DNA from: Alphaproteobacteria bacterium
GTDB taxonomy: Bacteria; Pseudomonadota; Alphaproteobacteria; Micropepsales; Micropepsaceae
DNA: 64,000 bases
Assembly (NCBI GenBank): GCA_021324545.1
Contig: JAJPIX010000040.1
Span: 48,117 to 112,116, forward strand
Direction of reading: 5' to 3'
Shown: one piece after another, positions 42,681 through 50,634 of the stretch
Position numbering within the stretch: position 1 is the first letter of the stretch
How the letters are laid out: the number at the start of each line of letters is the position of its first letter
The notes under the pieces: generated by a model
Seen by the model: the letters and a program-made list of their open reading frames with translations, nothing else
Databases searched by the model: none
Told to the model about the DNA's origin: nothing
Program-made: the position numbers and the translations under genes

Positions 42681-43625
42681 TCACCGCGCTGCGGACAAGG
42701 CTTCCCCAACGCCGCGCATTTCCGCCCCAGCGCCCGGCCTGCGGCTTTCAGCTTTGCGGACGAATGGAACAATCAGATCGAGCAGCAGGGGAATCGCGGG
42801 CAAGGGAATATCGTGCCCCCAGCCCTCGATCTCGTGATATTCGGCGCCTGGAATGCATGCCGCGGTGTGCCGGCCCGCCGCGCAGGGAATGAGCGTGTCG
42901 GCCGTGCCGTGCAAAACGAGCGCCGGCAGGTTTAGCGTCTTCAACCGTTCCGTGCGCGGAGGCCCCGCCAGGATGGCCGCCCACTGGCGGATCGTGCCCT
43001 CCGGATAATACGAGCGGTCGTAGTTTTCGCCGATCAATCGGGCCAGGCGTTCCTCGTCGAATTGCCACCGAGTCGAAGCATAGGCACGCCGCCCCTTCAG
43101 CGAATGGGCAATCACATCCTCGCGCCGGTCGCTCGGCGGCCGCGTGGTGATCGCGGCCTGCGCTTCCGGCGACGATTTCGGAAGCGATGGATCGCTGGTT
43201 GTCGAGAAAATGGAAATCAGCGAGCGCGCCTTTTGCGGAAAATCCAGTGCAACCAACTGCGCGATCATGCCGCCCATGCTGGCGCCTGCGATATGCGCGC
43301 TTTCGATTCCGAGCGCATCCAGAAGCGCCGCGGCGTCTGCCGCCATGTCCGCCAGAAAATAGGGAATGTCGGGCTTCCGGCCTGCTGCCACCGCTTTCGA
43401 GACCTCGCGGATGTCCGGAATCCGGCCATGCCACTTTTGCGTCAATCCAACGTCGCGGTTGTCGAACATGATGACGCGCAGGCCCGCCTCGACCAGGCCA
43501 CTGCGAAACTCCCGTGGCCAGCTGGTCATCTGCGCGCCGAAACCCATGATCAGGAGAAGCGGAATTCCGCTGCCGGGCCCGGCGGCCTCGTACTCGATTT
43601 CAATACCATTGGCGCGGATCTTCAT
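42681..43625 (-). CDS. Alpha/beta hydrolase (tandem copy 1)
   Basis: The 314-residue hydrolase has LLLIMGFGAQMTSWP (oxyanion region), FDNRDVGLT (near 55), nucleophile elbow GASMGG (Ser116) and a C-terminal catalytic His in IEGWGHDIPLP. It is closely related to the upstream gene and overlaps it by ATGA, so the two are a coupled tandem duplication. This subfamily (FDNRD.GLS) includes putative esterases and aclacinomycin methylesterase-like enzymes. Substrate unknown. Confidence 0.87.
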   Translation of the reverse strand: MKIRANGIEIEYEAAGPGSGIPLLLIMGFGAQMTSWPREFRSGLVEAGLRVIMFDNRDVGLTQKWHGRIPDIREVSKAVAAGRKPDIPYFLADMAADAAALLDALGIESAHIAGASMGGMIAQLVALDFPQKARSLISIFSTTSDPSLPKSSPEAQAAITTRPPSDRREDVIAHSLKGRRAYASTRWQFDEERLARLIGENYDRSYYPEGTIRQWAAILAGPPRTERLKTLNLPALVLHGTADTLIPCAAGRHTAACIPGAEYHEIEGWGHDIPLPAIPLLLDLIVPFVRKAESRRPGAGAEMRGVGEALSAAR

Positions 43626-44536
43626 TCGGCGGCCCTCGCCTGTGCATTTGCGGCCGTGAGGAATTCACCCACGTGCCGCAGATAAACTGGCACCAGCGTG
43701 TTTGAAATGTCGTGCCCGACACCCGGCAGGGTGACAAGTTTGCATCCTTCGATGCACCGGGCTGTATGCCGTCCGCCTTCGACCGGCACGAGCGGATCGT
43801 CTTCGCCGTGCACCACCAGCGCCGGCGCGCGGACATCTTTCAGCATTTCCGTGCGCGGCGGCGAAGCGATGATGGCCACGAGCTGCCGCGCCACACCCGC
43901 AGGATCGTAAGGCGCGCGGTCGATCAGACTTTCCACAAAGGCCCGCAGTTCGGCCTCCGGAACCGGATAGCCCGGACTTCCGATGACGCGCCACACCTTC
44001 ATGCCCTGCGCGACACGGTCTTCACGGGAGTCGCTTGCCGGCGGCGTGGTGAGCGCAGCCATGGCCTCGGGCTTGGCCTGCGGCAGGCCGGGATCGCCCG
44101 TCGTGGACATGATGGAGACGAGGCTAAGCGTTTTCTGCGGATATTTTGCCGCAAATATCTGCGCAATCATTCCGCCCATAGAGGCGCCCACGATATGCGC
44201 CGCCCTGACGCCGAGCGTATCGAGCAGCGCCGCGGCATCGGCAGCCATGTCGTCGAGCAGATACGGCGCGTTCGCCACGGGCTGCCCGGACAGACGCCTG
44301 GCCATGGCATCCATCACGTTCGGTGCGCCCAGATGGGACAAATGCGTCGAAAGCCCGATATCGCGATTGTCGAAGCGGATGACGCGAAAACCCCTTGCGG
44401 CCAACCCTTCGCAGAACCCGGACGGCCACACGGTCATCTGCGCCGAGAAGCCCATGATCAGGAGAACGACCGGGTCCCCGTGTCTTCCAAAACTTTCGTA
44501 TTCGAATTCCAGTCCATTGGCTTTTGCGCGCGGCAT
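43622..44536 (-). CDS. Alpha/beta hydrolase (tandem copy 2)
   Basis: The 304-residue hydrolase has VVLLIMGFSAQMTVWP, FDNRDIGLSTH, GASMGG (Ser119) and GVGHDI near the C-terminus. It shares most motifs in order with the following copy, including MAADAAALLD before the elbow. It is the first of the pair, and its end overlaps the next gene's start by four bases. It diverges from glpD across about 105 bp. Confidence 0.87.
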   Translation of the reverse strand: MPRAKANGLEFEYESFGRHGDPVVLLIMGFSAQMTVWPSGFCEGLAARGFRVIRFDNRDIGLSTHLSHLGAPNVMDAMARRLSGQPVANAPYLLDDMAADAAALLDTLGVRAAHIVGASMGGMIAQIFAAKYPQKTLSLVSIMSTTGDPGLPQAKPEAMAALTTPPASDSREDRVAQGMKVWRVIGSPGYPVPEAELRAFVESLIDRAPYDPAGVARQLVAIIASPPRTEMLKDVRAPALVVHGEDDPLVPVEGGRHTARCIEGCKLVTLPGVGHDISNTLVPVYLRHVGEFLTAANAQARAAE

Positions 44537-44641
44537 GTGATGTCCCCAGATGGCGTTTGAGGCAGCTTAGCAGAACGGCGCAGCCGTTTGACAACGGCCC
44601 GGGCGGGTTCCAGCCTAGCGTCCGGGCCCTTCCGGACTTCC

Positions 44642-46264
44642 ATGCGCCGCGACCTTGCTTGCCTCGCCAACGAGACATTCGATCTGCTGCTGATCGGCGG
44701 CGGGATTACAGGCGCCTGCATTGCGCGCGATGCGGCCATGCGCGGCCTCAAGGTTGCTCTTGTCGAGAAGCATGATTTTGCGGGGGCAACCAGCGCCCAC
44801 AATTCCAAGCTGATCCACGGCGGCCTGCGCTACCTGCGCAATCTTGAATTGGGCCTTGTTCGCGAATCCCTTCGCGAGCGGCGCATCTGGCAACGCATTG
44901 CGCCGCATCAGGTGAGGCCATTGCCTTTCCTTGTGCCGCTTTATGGAGCCGGCGGAAAGGCGCGCGCGGTGCTTGCCGCCGGGCTAACGCTTTACGACAT
45001 GCTGTCGTTCGACCGCACCTGGCTCGAGGACCCGGACCAGCGTCTGCCGCGGCACCGCTGGCTCGATAAAGCGGCGGCTCTGGTGCAGGAACCGGTGCTC
45101 GATGGACCCGGCTTCGAAGGTGCATTTCTCTATTACGATGCGCAGATGTATTCGCCGGAACGGCTGGCCCTGGAGTGTCTGCTGGACGCCCATGCAAACG
45201 GCGCGGTCGTTGCCAACCATGTTCAGGCCAGTTCGCTTCTGATGCGGAGCGGCAAGATTGAAGGCGCGGCTGTGCGCGACGCCATCGGCGGCGGCGGATT
45301 CGATGTCCGCGCAAAACTGACCGTCATTACCGCCGGCCCGTGGGCGGATATTTTTCTGGCAGAGGCGCTCGGCCGGCCCGCATCGCACAAATTGCTGCGG
45401 TCGAAAGGCATTCACGTGATCGTCCCCTCAGTGACGCGACAGGACGCGCTTACGGTGGCGGCGAATGGTGGGCATTTCTTCGTCTTGCCCTGGCGGGGGC
45501 ATTCGCTGTTGGGCACAACGGACACGAAATTCACCGGGGCACCCGATGAGGTGGGGGTGACGCCGGAGGACATCGCGGAATTTCTTGCGTTCATAAATGC
45601 ACATCTTCCGGCAGCGCATTTGAGCCCCGCCAACGTGGAACATTTCTATGCGGGACTGCGTCCGCTCGTGGATGAAGGATCCGGCAACACCTATCAGGCA
45701 AGCCGGCGCGCCGAACTGATCGATCATGGCAGGGAAGACGGCGTGGACGGCCTGTTCTCGGCCATCGGCGGAAAATGGACGACCTCCCGCGATCTTGCGG
45801 AAAAGGTGACCGATGCAGCGGTGGCCAAGCTCGGGCAGCCGGCAAGACCCTGTGCGACCGCAACAACTCGTCTTCCGGGAGGCCGGACCGGACCGTTTCG
45901 TGCCTTTGCCGATGCGCAACGTGCCAAATACGGCGCAATTCCCTCCATCGAGCATCTTGCAAGGCTCTACGGCGCCTTACTGCCGCAGATGCTTGGAGAG
46001 GAGCCTGACGCGTCCGCGCGCGAACCGATTGGCGCGACAGGAGACGTTGCGGTGCAAGTGTTGCACGCCATCCGCGAAGAAATGGCCCTCACGCTGGAAG
46101 ATGTCGCGATGCGGCGCACGGGAATCGGACAACTCGGAAAGCCGCCGCCGGATGCCATTGAAGCCTGCGTGAACATCATGGCATCCGAGCTTGGCTGGAC
46201 GGCGGACCGCCGGGCGCGCGAGATTGAACAGCTTGCGTCCAATTACAGGCTTGTTCCGGCATGA
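44642..46264 (+). CDS. glpD: FAD-dependent glycerol-3-phosphate dehydrogenase
   Basis: The 540-residue membrane-associated enzyme oxidises glycerol 3-phosphate to dihydroxyacetone phosphate, passing electrons to quinone. It has the FAD motif LLIGGGITGACIARDAA (near 17-33), the substrate-site HNSKLIHGGLRYL, the LLGTTDTKFTG block and a C-terminal DAO_C domain. The ATG at 44642 is weakly supported; a TTG 18 codons upstream is possible. It overlaps the diacylglycerol kinase gene by ATGA. Here it may feed DHAP to the downstream alkyl-DHAP-synthase-like enzyme rather than glycerol catabolism, as no glpK or glpF is nearby. Confidence 0.93.
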   Translation: MRRDLACLANETFDLLLIGGGITGACIARDAAMRGLKVALVEKHDFAGATSAHNSKLIHGGLRYLRNLELGLVRESLRERRIWQRIAPHQVRPLPFLVPLYGAGGKARAVLAAGLTLYDMLSFDRTWLEDPDQRLPRHRWLDKAAALVQEPVLDGPGFEGAFLYYDAQMYSPERLALECLLDAHANGAVVANHVQASSLLMRSGKIEGAAVRDAIGGGGFDVRAKLTVITAGPWADIFLAEALGRPASHKLLRSKGIHVIVPSVTRQDALTVAANGGHFFVLPWRGHSLLGTTDTKFTGAPDEVGVTPEDIAEFLAFINAHLPAAHLSPANVEHFYAGLRPLVDEGSGNTYQASRRAELIDHGREDGVDGLFSAIGGKWTTSRDLAEKVTDAAVAKLGQPARPCATATTRLPGGRTGPFRAFADAQRAKYGAIPSIEHLARLYGALLPQMLGEEPDASAREPIGATGDVAVQVLHAIREEMALTLEDVAMRRTGIGQLGKPPPDAIEACVNIMASELGWTADRRAREIEQLASNYRLVPA

Positions 46265-47199
46265 GCGCGTTTGTCGTCGTCAACCCCCGATCTGCGGGCG
46301 GCCGCACCGCGCGCGAGTGGCCCGCCATCGAACGTGCGTTGCGTTCGGTCTACCCGGCGATGACGGCGGCCTTCACTCGGGCGCGCGGAGAGGCAATTTC
46401 CCTCGTGCGCGAAGCCTTGCGGGAAGGACACGACGAGATTGTAGCGGTTGGCGGTGACGGCACGATCAGCGAAGCAATGAACGGCTTCTTCGACGAGCGC
46501 GGCACGATTGCACCGGATGCCGTTTTCAGCTTCGCGACCAGCGGAACCGGCGGCGACTTCCGCAAGAGCTTCGGCATAGAAGCGGGCGCCGTCGAGGCCG
46601 TGAGCCAGCTCAAGACGGCAAATGTGCGGCCGATCGACGTCGGCCGCATTTCCTGCCTCAGCGACGCCGGCGCGGCGACGGTTCGCTATTTCATCAATAT
46701 CGCCTCATTCGGACTATCGGGGATGATTGTCGCGTCCGTAAATCGCGCACGCATATCCAAACTGTTCGGCGGCCGGTTTGCGTTTGCATTTCACAGCGCC
46801 GTGGGCGCCCTTGCCTATCGCGATCAGGCCGTGCGCATACATGCCGACGGCGGCCTGGACAGGATCGCGCGGATCTCCACGGTCGCGATTGCCAACGGGC
46901 AGTATTTTGGCGGCGGGATGCGGATCGCCCCGGAAGCGCGGCCCGATGACGGGCTGTTCGATCTGGTGATTCTGGGCGGCGGGCCAAGACGGGAGATGCT
47001 GGCCAACATGAAGCTGCTCTACACCGGGGAACACACCAGGCTGCCGAACGTGCAGGTCGCGCGGGCCCGGAAAATCGTGGCTGCGCCGGTTGCGGAAACA
47101 GGCGGCAAACCGGTTTTCATCGAAGCCGACGGCGAAAATGTGGGCCGATTGCCTGCAACATTCGAAATTCTGCCCGGCGGCCTCAATTTGCGATGCTGA
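46261..47199 (+). CDS. Diacylglycerol kinase family lipid kinase
   Basis: The 312-residue kinase has the NAD-kinase-like catalytic domain of DgkB/YegS type: VVNPRSAGG (4-12), the nucleotide loop VAVGGDGTISEA (near 61-72), TGGDFRKS and a C-terminal beta-rich domain with FIEADGE (near 290). It should convert diacylglycerol or a related lipid to its phosphate. It is sandwiched between glpD (4-bp overlap) and an alkyl-DHAP-synthase-like gene, so the three likely form one operon acting on glycerophospholipids. Confidence 0.88.
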   Translation: MSAFVVVNPRSAGGRTAREWPAIERALRSVYPAMTAAFTRARGEAISLVREALREGHDEIVAVGGDGTISEAMNGFFDERGTIAPDAVFSFATSGTGGDFRKSFGIEAGAVEAVSQLKTANVRPIDVGRISCLSDAGAATVRYFINIASFGLSGMIVASVNRARISKLFGGRFAFAFHSAVGALAYRDQAVRIHADGGLDRIARISTVAIANGQYFGGGMRIAPEARPDDGLFDLVILGGGPRREMLANMKLLYTGEHTRLPNVQVARARKIVAAPVAETGGKPVFIEADGENVGRLPATFEILPGGLNLRC

Positions 47200-47226
47200 A
47201 AGGACTTGGGCGATACTTTGCCCTGG

Positions 47227-48912
47227 ATGGGGATCAGCCGGGATAAAATCCGCTGGAATGGGTGGGGCTGGGCCGCCCACAAGGACGGCGTCGGCGCACG
47301 CGAAGACGTTTGGCGCTGGCTTGCCGGCGAGCTTGGCATGCCGAGTCTTCTTGTCACGCCGGCGCGCGGCATGGATGAAATCACGCTTGCTGCGCCGCGC
47401 CTGGAACGCCGCGATTGCGAAAAGTTCGTGGCGATGCTTGGCGCAGATCAGATGCGGGACGACACCTACGAGCGCGCATTTCATGCGCTTGGAAGAAGCT
47501 ATCACGATCTTCTGCGGCTGCGCGCGGGCGATCTCGCATCGGCTCCGGATGCCGTACTTTATCCCAGCGGGACGGATGAAGTGCTTGCGGTCCTCGCCTA
47601 TGCCTCAGAGCGCAACATCGCCGTGGTGCCCTATGGCGGGGGCACGAGCGTTGTTGGCGGCGTGAGTGCCAATGCTGGCCCGTTTGGCGCCGTCGTTGCC
47701 CTCGATCTGTCGCGAATGGACCGCCTGATCGATGTGGATTCCCTTTCGCGAACAGCCACGGCAGAGGCGGGCATTTACGGGCCGGCGCTGGAGAAGGCCC
47801 TGCAGGCCAGGAACGCAACCCTGGGTCACTATCCGCAGTCGTTCGAATTTTCCACGCTCGGCGGATGGATTGCGCACCGCGGTGCGGGACAGCAATCGCT
47901 CCGCTACGGTAAGGCGGAAGACTGGCTGATCTCGGCGAAGCTCGCCACGCCGCGGGGACTTCTGATCACACCGGACATTCCGGCCTCTGCTGCAGGTCCG
48001 AATTTGCGCGATCTGGTCGTGGGCTCGGAGGGCGTGTTCGGTGTGATTGCCGAAGCGACCGTGCGCATCCAGCCAGTTCCGGAGGCAGCCGAATTCCGCG
48101 GCTATCTGTTCCGGGATTTCACAAGCGGGACCGCGGCCATCCGCCGGGCGATGCAGGAGGATCTGGGCACGGCCATGCTGCGCCTTTCGGATGCGGAAGA
48201 AACACGCTTCTTCCGGGCCTACGGCGCGGCCGGCAAAAGCGGCGGCCTGAAATCAAGACTGGAAAGCGCTTACCTGCGCTGGCGCAAATTTGCCGATGAG
48301 GCCTGCCTGATGATAGCGGGTTTCGAGGGGAGCATGGGCGCCGTCGCCCAGTCGCGCGCGCGTTTCGAGCAGATCGCGAGGGCCTTGGGGGCGCTGAGCC
48401 TGGGCAGCAACCCTGGCGCGCGCTGGCGCGCGGGCCGCTTCCACGGACCCTACCTGCGCGATCCGATGATGGACCGGGGCCTGGGCGTGGACACGCTGGA
48501 AACCGCCGCCAGTTGGTCGAGGCTCGATGCGCTTTATGCTGCCGTGCGCTCCGCACTGGAAACAGCCATCGCCGCAACGGTTCCGCGCCCCGGGGCGCGC
48601 GGCATCGTGATGTGCCACATCAGCCATTCCTATGCCGACGGCGCGAGCCTTTATTTCACGTGTATTTTCCCGCGCGCGCTCGACGGCGAAATCGCGCAAT
48701 GGAAGAAGATCAAGGCGGCGGCATCCGAGGCCATCGTCGCGCAGGGCGCGACCATCAGCCACCATCACGGCGTGGGCGAAGATCATTTGCCGTGGATTAC
48801 GCAGGAAAAAGGCGAACTGGGCATCGAAGTCCTGCGCGCAATCAAGGGCACGCTTGACCCCAAAGGCATCCTCAATCCGGGAAAGCTTATCCCGCCGCAA
48901 ATGCCTGCTTGA
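47227..48912 (+). CDS. Alkyldihydroxyacetonephosphate synthase-like FAD-binding oxidase
   Basis: The 561-residue flavoprotein starts at an ATG at 47227, before the KIRWNGWGW block; TTG codons at 47206 and 47218 are alternatives. It has an FAD-binding PCMH domain (VPYGGGTSVVGG near 134; FSTLGGWIAHRGAGQQS and YGKAEDW near 210-235) and the AGPS-type C-terminal active site with ISHHHGVGEDHLPW near 511. AGPS swaps the acyl chain of acyl-DHAP for a fatty alcohol, the first ether-lipid step. Similarity to AGPS is strong in motif order, but bacterial relatives may act on other hydroxy-acids. It is co-directional with glpD and the lipid kinase. Its end overlaps the esterase by 26 bp. Confidence 0.85.
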   Translation: MGISRDKIRWNGWGWAAHKDGVGAREDVWRWLAGELGMPSLLVTPARGMDEITLAAPRLERRDCEKFVAMLGADQMRDDTYERAFHALGRSYHDLLRLRAGDLASAPDAVLYPSGTDEVLAVLAYASERNIAVVPYGGGTSVVGGVSANAGPFGAVVALDLSRMDRLIDVDSLSRTATAEAGIYGPALEKALQARNATLGHYPQSFEFSTLGGWIAHRGAGQQSLRYGKAEDWLISAKLATPRGLLITPDIPASAAGPNLRDLVVGSEGVFGVIAEATVRIQPVPEAAEFRGYLFRDFTSGTAAIRRAMQEDLGTAMLRLSDAEETRFFRAYGAAGKSGGLKSRLESAYLRWRKFADEACLMIAGFEGSMGAVAQSRARFEQIARALGALSLGSNPGARWRAGRFHGPYLRDPMMDRGLGVDTLETAASWSRLDALYAAVRSALETAIAATVPRPGARGIVMCHISHSYADGASLYFTCIFPRALDGEIAQWKKIKAAASEAIVAQGATISHHHGVGEDHLPWITQEKGELGIEVLRAIKGTLDPKGILNPGKLIPPQMPA

Positions 48913-49831
48913 GCGCGGCTGATGCCTTGTTCATCGCCTCGCGCGCCTGGGGCAGAATGGCCTGAAGATAGATGAAGCAGTGGATGAGGTCCGGATAGTC
49001 GGCAATGTCCGCCCTTACGCCGGCCGCGCGCAACTTCTCCGCATATTGGTGCCCTTCATCGTGCAGCGGATCGTACCCGGCAAGCATCACAAAGGCCGGT
49101 GGCAGCCCCGAAAAGTCCTTTGCGAGGAGCGGCGACGCGCGCGGATCATCCAGATTCGCCTTGTCGGCGATGTAGTGGTTGAAGAACCAGTCGAGCGTTT
49201 GCTCCTCAAGAAAGTAGGCGTCCCTGAGCTCGCGGCGTGACCGCGTGGCGGCAGCCAGCTGCCCCGCCGGAAAAAACAGGAGCTGGAAACAGATTTTCGG
49301 CCTGGCCTTCTGCCGCGCCAGCTGGGTGACGACGGCGCTCAGGGTTCCGCCAGCCGAGTCACCGCCGACGGCAATGCGATTGGCGTCGATTCCAAGCTGG
49401 GGCGCATTTGCCTCCACCCAGCAGGCGGCAGCATAGGCGTCGTCCACCGCGGCGGGAAATTTGTGCTCCGGGGCAAGCCGGTAATCCACGGCGATCACGC
49501 GGCAGCCACCTTCAGAGGCGAGCATGCGGCAGAGGCCGTCATGCGTATCCAGATCGCCGATCACGAAGCCGCCGCCGTGATAATAGACAAGTGCCGGCAG
49601 CGGATCGCTTCCCGCTGCAACCGGCGTGTAAATCCGCACCGGAATTTCGCCGCCCGGACCTGGAATTTTCCGGTTTTCCACCTTGCCGACAGGAACGTCC
49701 TTCGGTCCCACGAGCTGGACCATCGCCAGAAACGCCTGCCGCCCCTCCGCGGGGGTCATCTCCCACAGCTTGGGTGCCGGCGTCTGTGCAAGCTGATCGA
49801 AAAAGGCCTTTAACAGGGGATCGACGGGCAT
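48887..49831 (-). CDS. Hormone-sensitive-lipase family esterase
   Basis: The 314-residue hydrolase has the HSL oxyanion motif YYHGGGFVIGD (near 82), the nucleophile elbow VGGDSAGGTLS (near 158), an Asp in the GYDPLHDEG block and the catalytic His in LIHCFIY. It should hydrolyse short to medium acyl esters in the cytoplasm. GGAAG 8 bases upstream supports the ATG at 49831; the longer ORF lacks support. It converges on the AGPS-like gene, which fits a lipid-related neighbourhood. Confidence 0.9.
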   Translation of the reverse strand: MPVDPLLKAFFDQLAQTPAPKLWEMTPAEGRQAFLAMVQLVGPKDVPVGKVENRKIPGPGGEIPVRIYTPVAAGSDPLPALVYYHGGGFVIGDLDTHDGLCRMLASEGGCRVIAVDYRLAPEHKFPAAVDDAYAAACWVEANAPQLGIDANRIAVGGDSAGGTLSAVVTQLARQKARPKICFQLLFFPAGQLAAATRSRRELRDAYFLEEQTLDWFFNHYIADKANLDDPRASPLLAKDFSGLPPAFVMLAGYDPLHDEGHQYAEKLRAAGVRADIADYPDLIHCFIYLQAILPQAREAMNKASAALKQAFAAG

Positions 49832-49901
49832 CGGCGGGCTTCCATTCGGGGCGCGAGTTTGCGCGACCTCGCCACCGGGATGCAAGCCGTCCGGATATGC
49901 C

Positions 49902-50108
49902 CTAGTGGATGGTGATGGGGCGCGTTACATCCAGCCGGCGCATGAAGATGTCGTCGATCAGGACCGACATCACCTGCCAGAACGCTGCGCGTTCGCCCTC
50001 GCCGAGCTCCCGAAACGAAATGATGGCGCGCTGCGCGTAATCAATCGCAAACGGACCGTGTTCCGCCGCGAGTTCCGCCGCCAGGTGGCAGAGATCGTCT
50101 GTCCGCAT
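49902..50108 (-). CDS. Small hypothetical protein
   Basis: The 68-residue soluble protein is predicted largely alpha-helical: AAELAAEHGPFAIDYAQRA, then RAAFWQVMSVLIDDIF. The pattern recalls the small DUF6961-like proteins of alphaproteobacteria, but this is only a resemblance. The ATG at 50108 is preferred over a TTG seven codons upstream. It lies 70 bp from the esterase start, on the same strand. No function assigned. Confidence 0.5.
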   Translation of the reverse strand: MRTDDLCHLAAELAAEHGPFAIDYAQRAIISFRELGEGERAAFWQVMSVLIDDIFMRRLDVTRPITIH

Positions 50109-50193
50109 GAATGGTATCCGCGCCTTCAACGCCGGCCATTCAACGCCTGCAAGGTAAGTATCCGGTTAATCCGAAGGGCCACAGACGGGCCGA

Positions 50194-50634
50194 TCAGAGG
50201 ATTTCCACGGTATCGGCCAGTGCAATCTGGCCGCTTCTGGCGACATTGCAGCAGACGCCGGCCCGCCAATCGGGCGTCAGCGCGGCACGGAGGCCGGCGC
50301 AGGCCCGGTTCATCAGTTCACAAGGCTTTGTTTCAAGCATGACTTCCAGGACGACATCGCCGATTCTGATCCGGCCGCCGGCCGCGCGTGGCCGTTCCAC
50401 GCCTTCAACAAGGAGATTGGCCCGGCGCGTGACCCAAGGAAGCGTCACGCCAAGTTCGTTGCACGCCTCTTCCCAACCTTCTCGAAAGAGGATGGTCACC
50501 TGCCGGCGCGGTTTGGCGCCGCGAGCATCGCCTTCGATACCGCGCTCCAGACTCACGCTGGCATGACGAAGTTCTTCCAGCGGCGCGCCAATCGCCGGCG
50601 CCCGCGCAATGCCGATCAACCGCCCCGCCGTCAT
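50194..50634 (-). CDS. MOSC domain-containing protein
   Basis: The 146-residue protein has the MOSC fold of molybdenum-cofactor sulfurase C-termini: RGIEGDARG near 31-39, RRANLLVEGV near 70, and the conserved Cys in ETKPCELMN near 105. MOSC proteins bind sulfur-carrying Moco or act in sulfur transfer or reductive detoxification. Its start overlaps the end of the acyl-CoA synthetase gene by ATGA, so the two are co-translated, although the functional link is not obvious. Confidence 0.85.
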   Translation of the reverse strand: MTAGRLIGIARAPAIGAPLEELRHASVSLERGIEGDARGAKPRRQVTILFREGWEEACNELGVTLPWVTRRANLLVEGVERPRAAGGRIRIGDVVLEVMLETKPCELMNRACAGLRAALTPDWRAGVCCNVARSGQIALADTVEIL

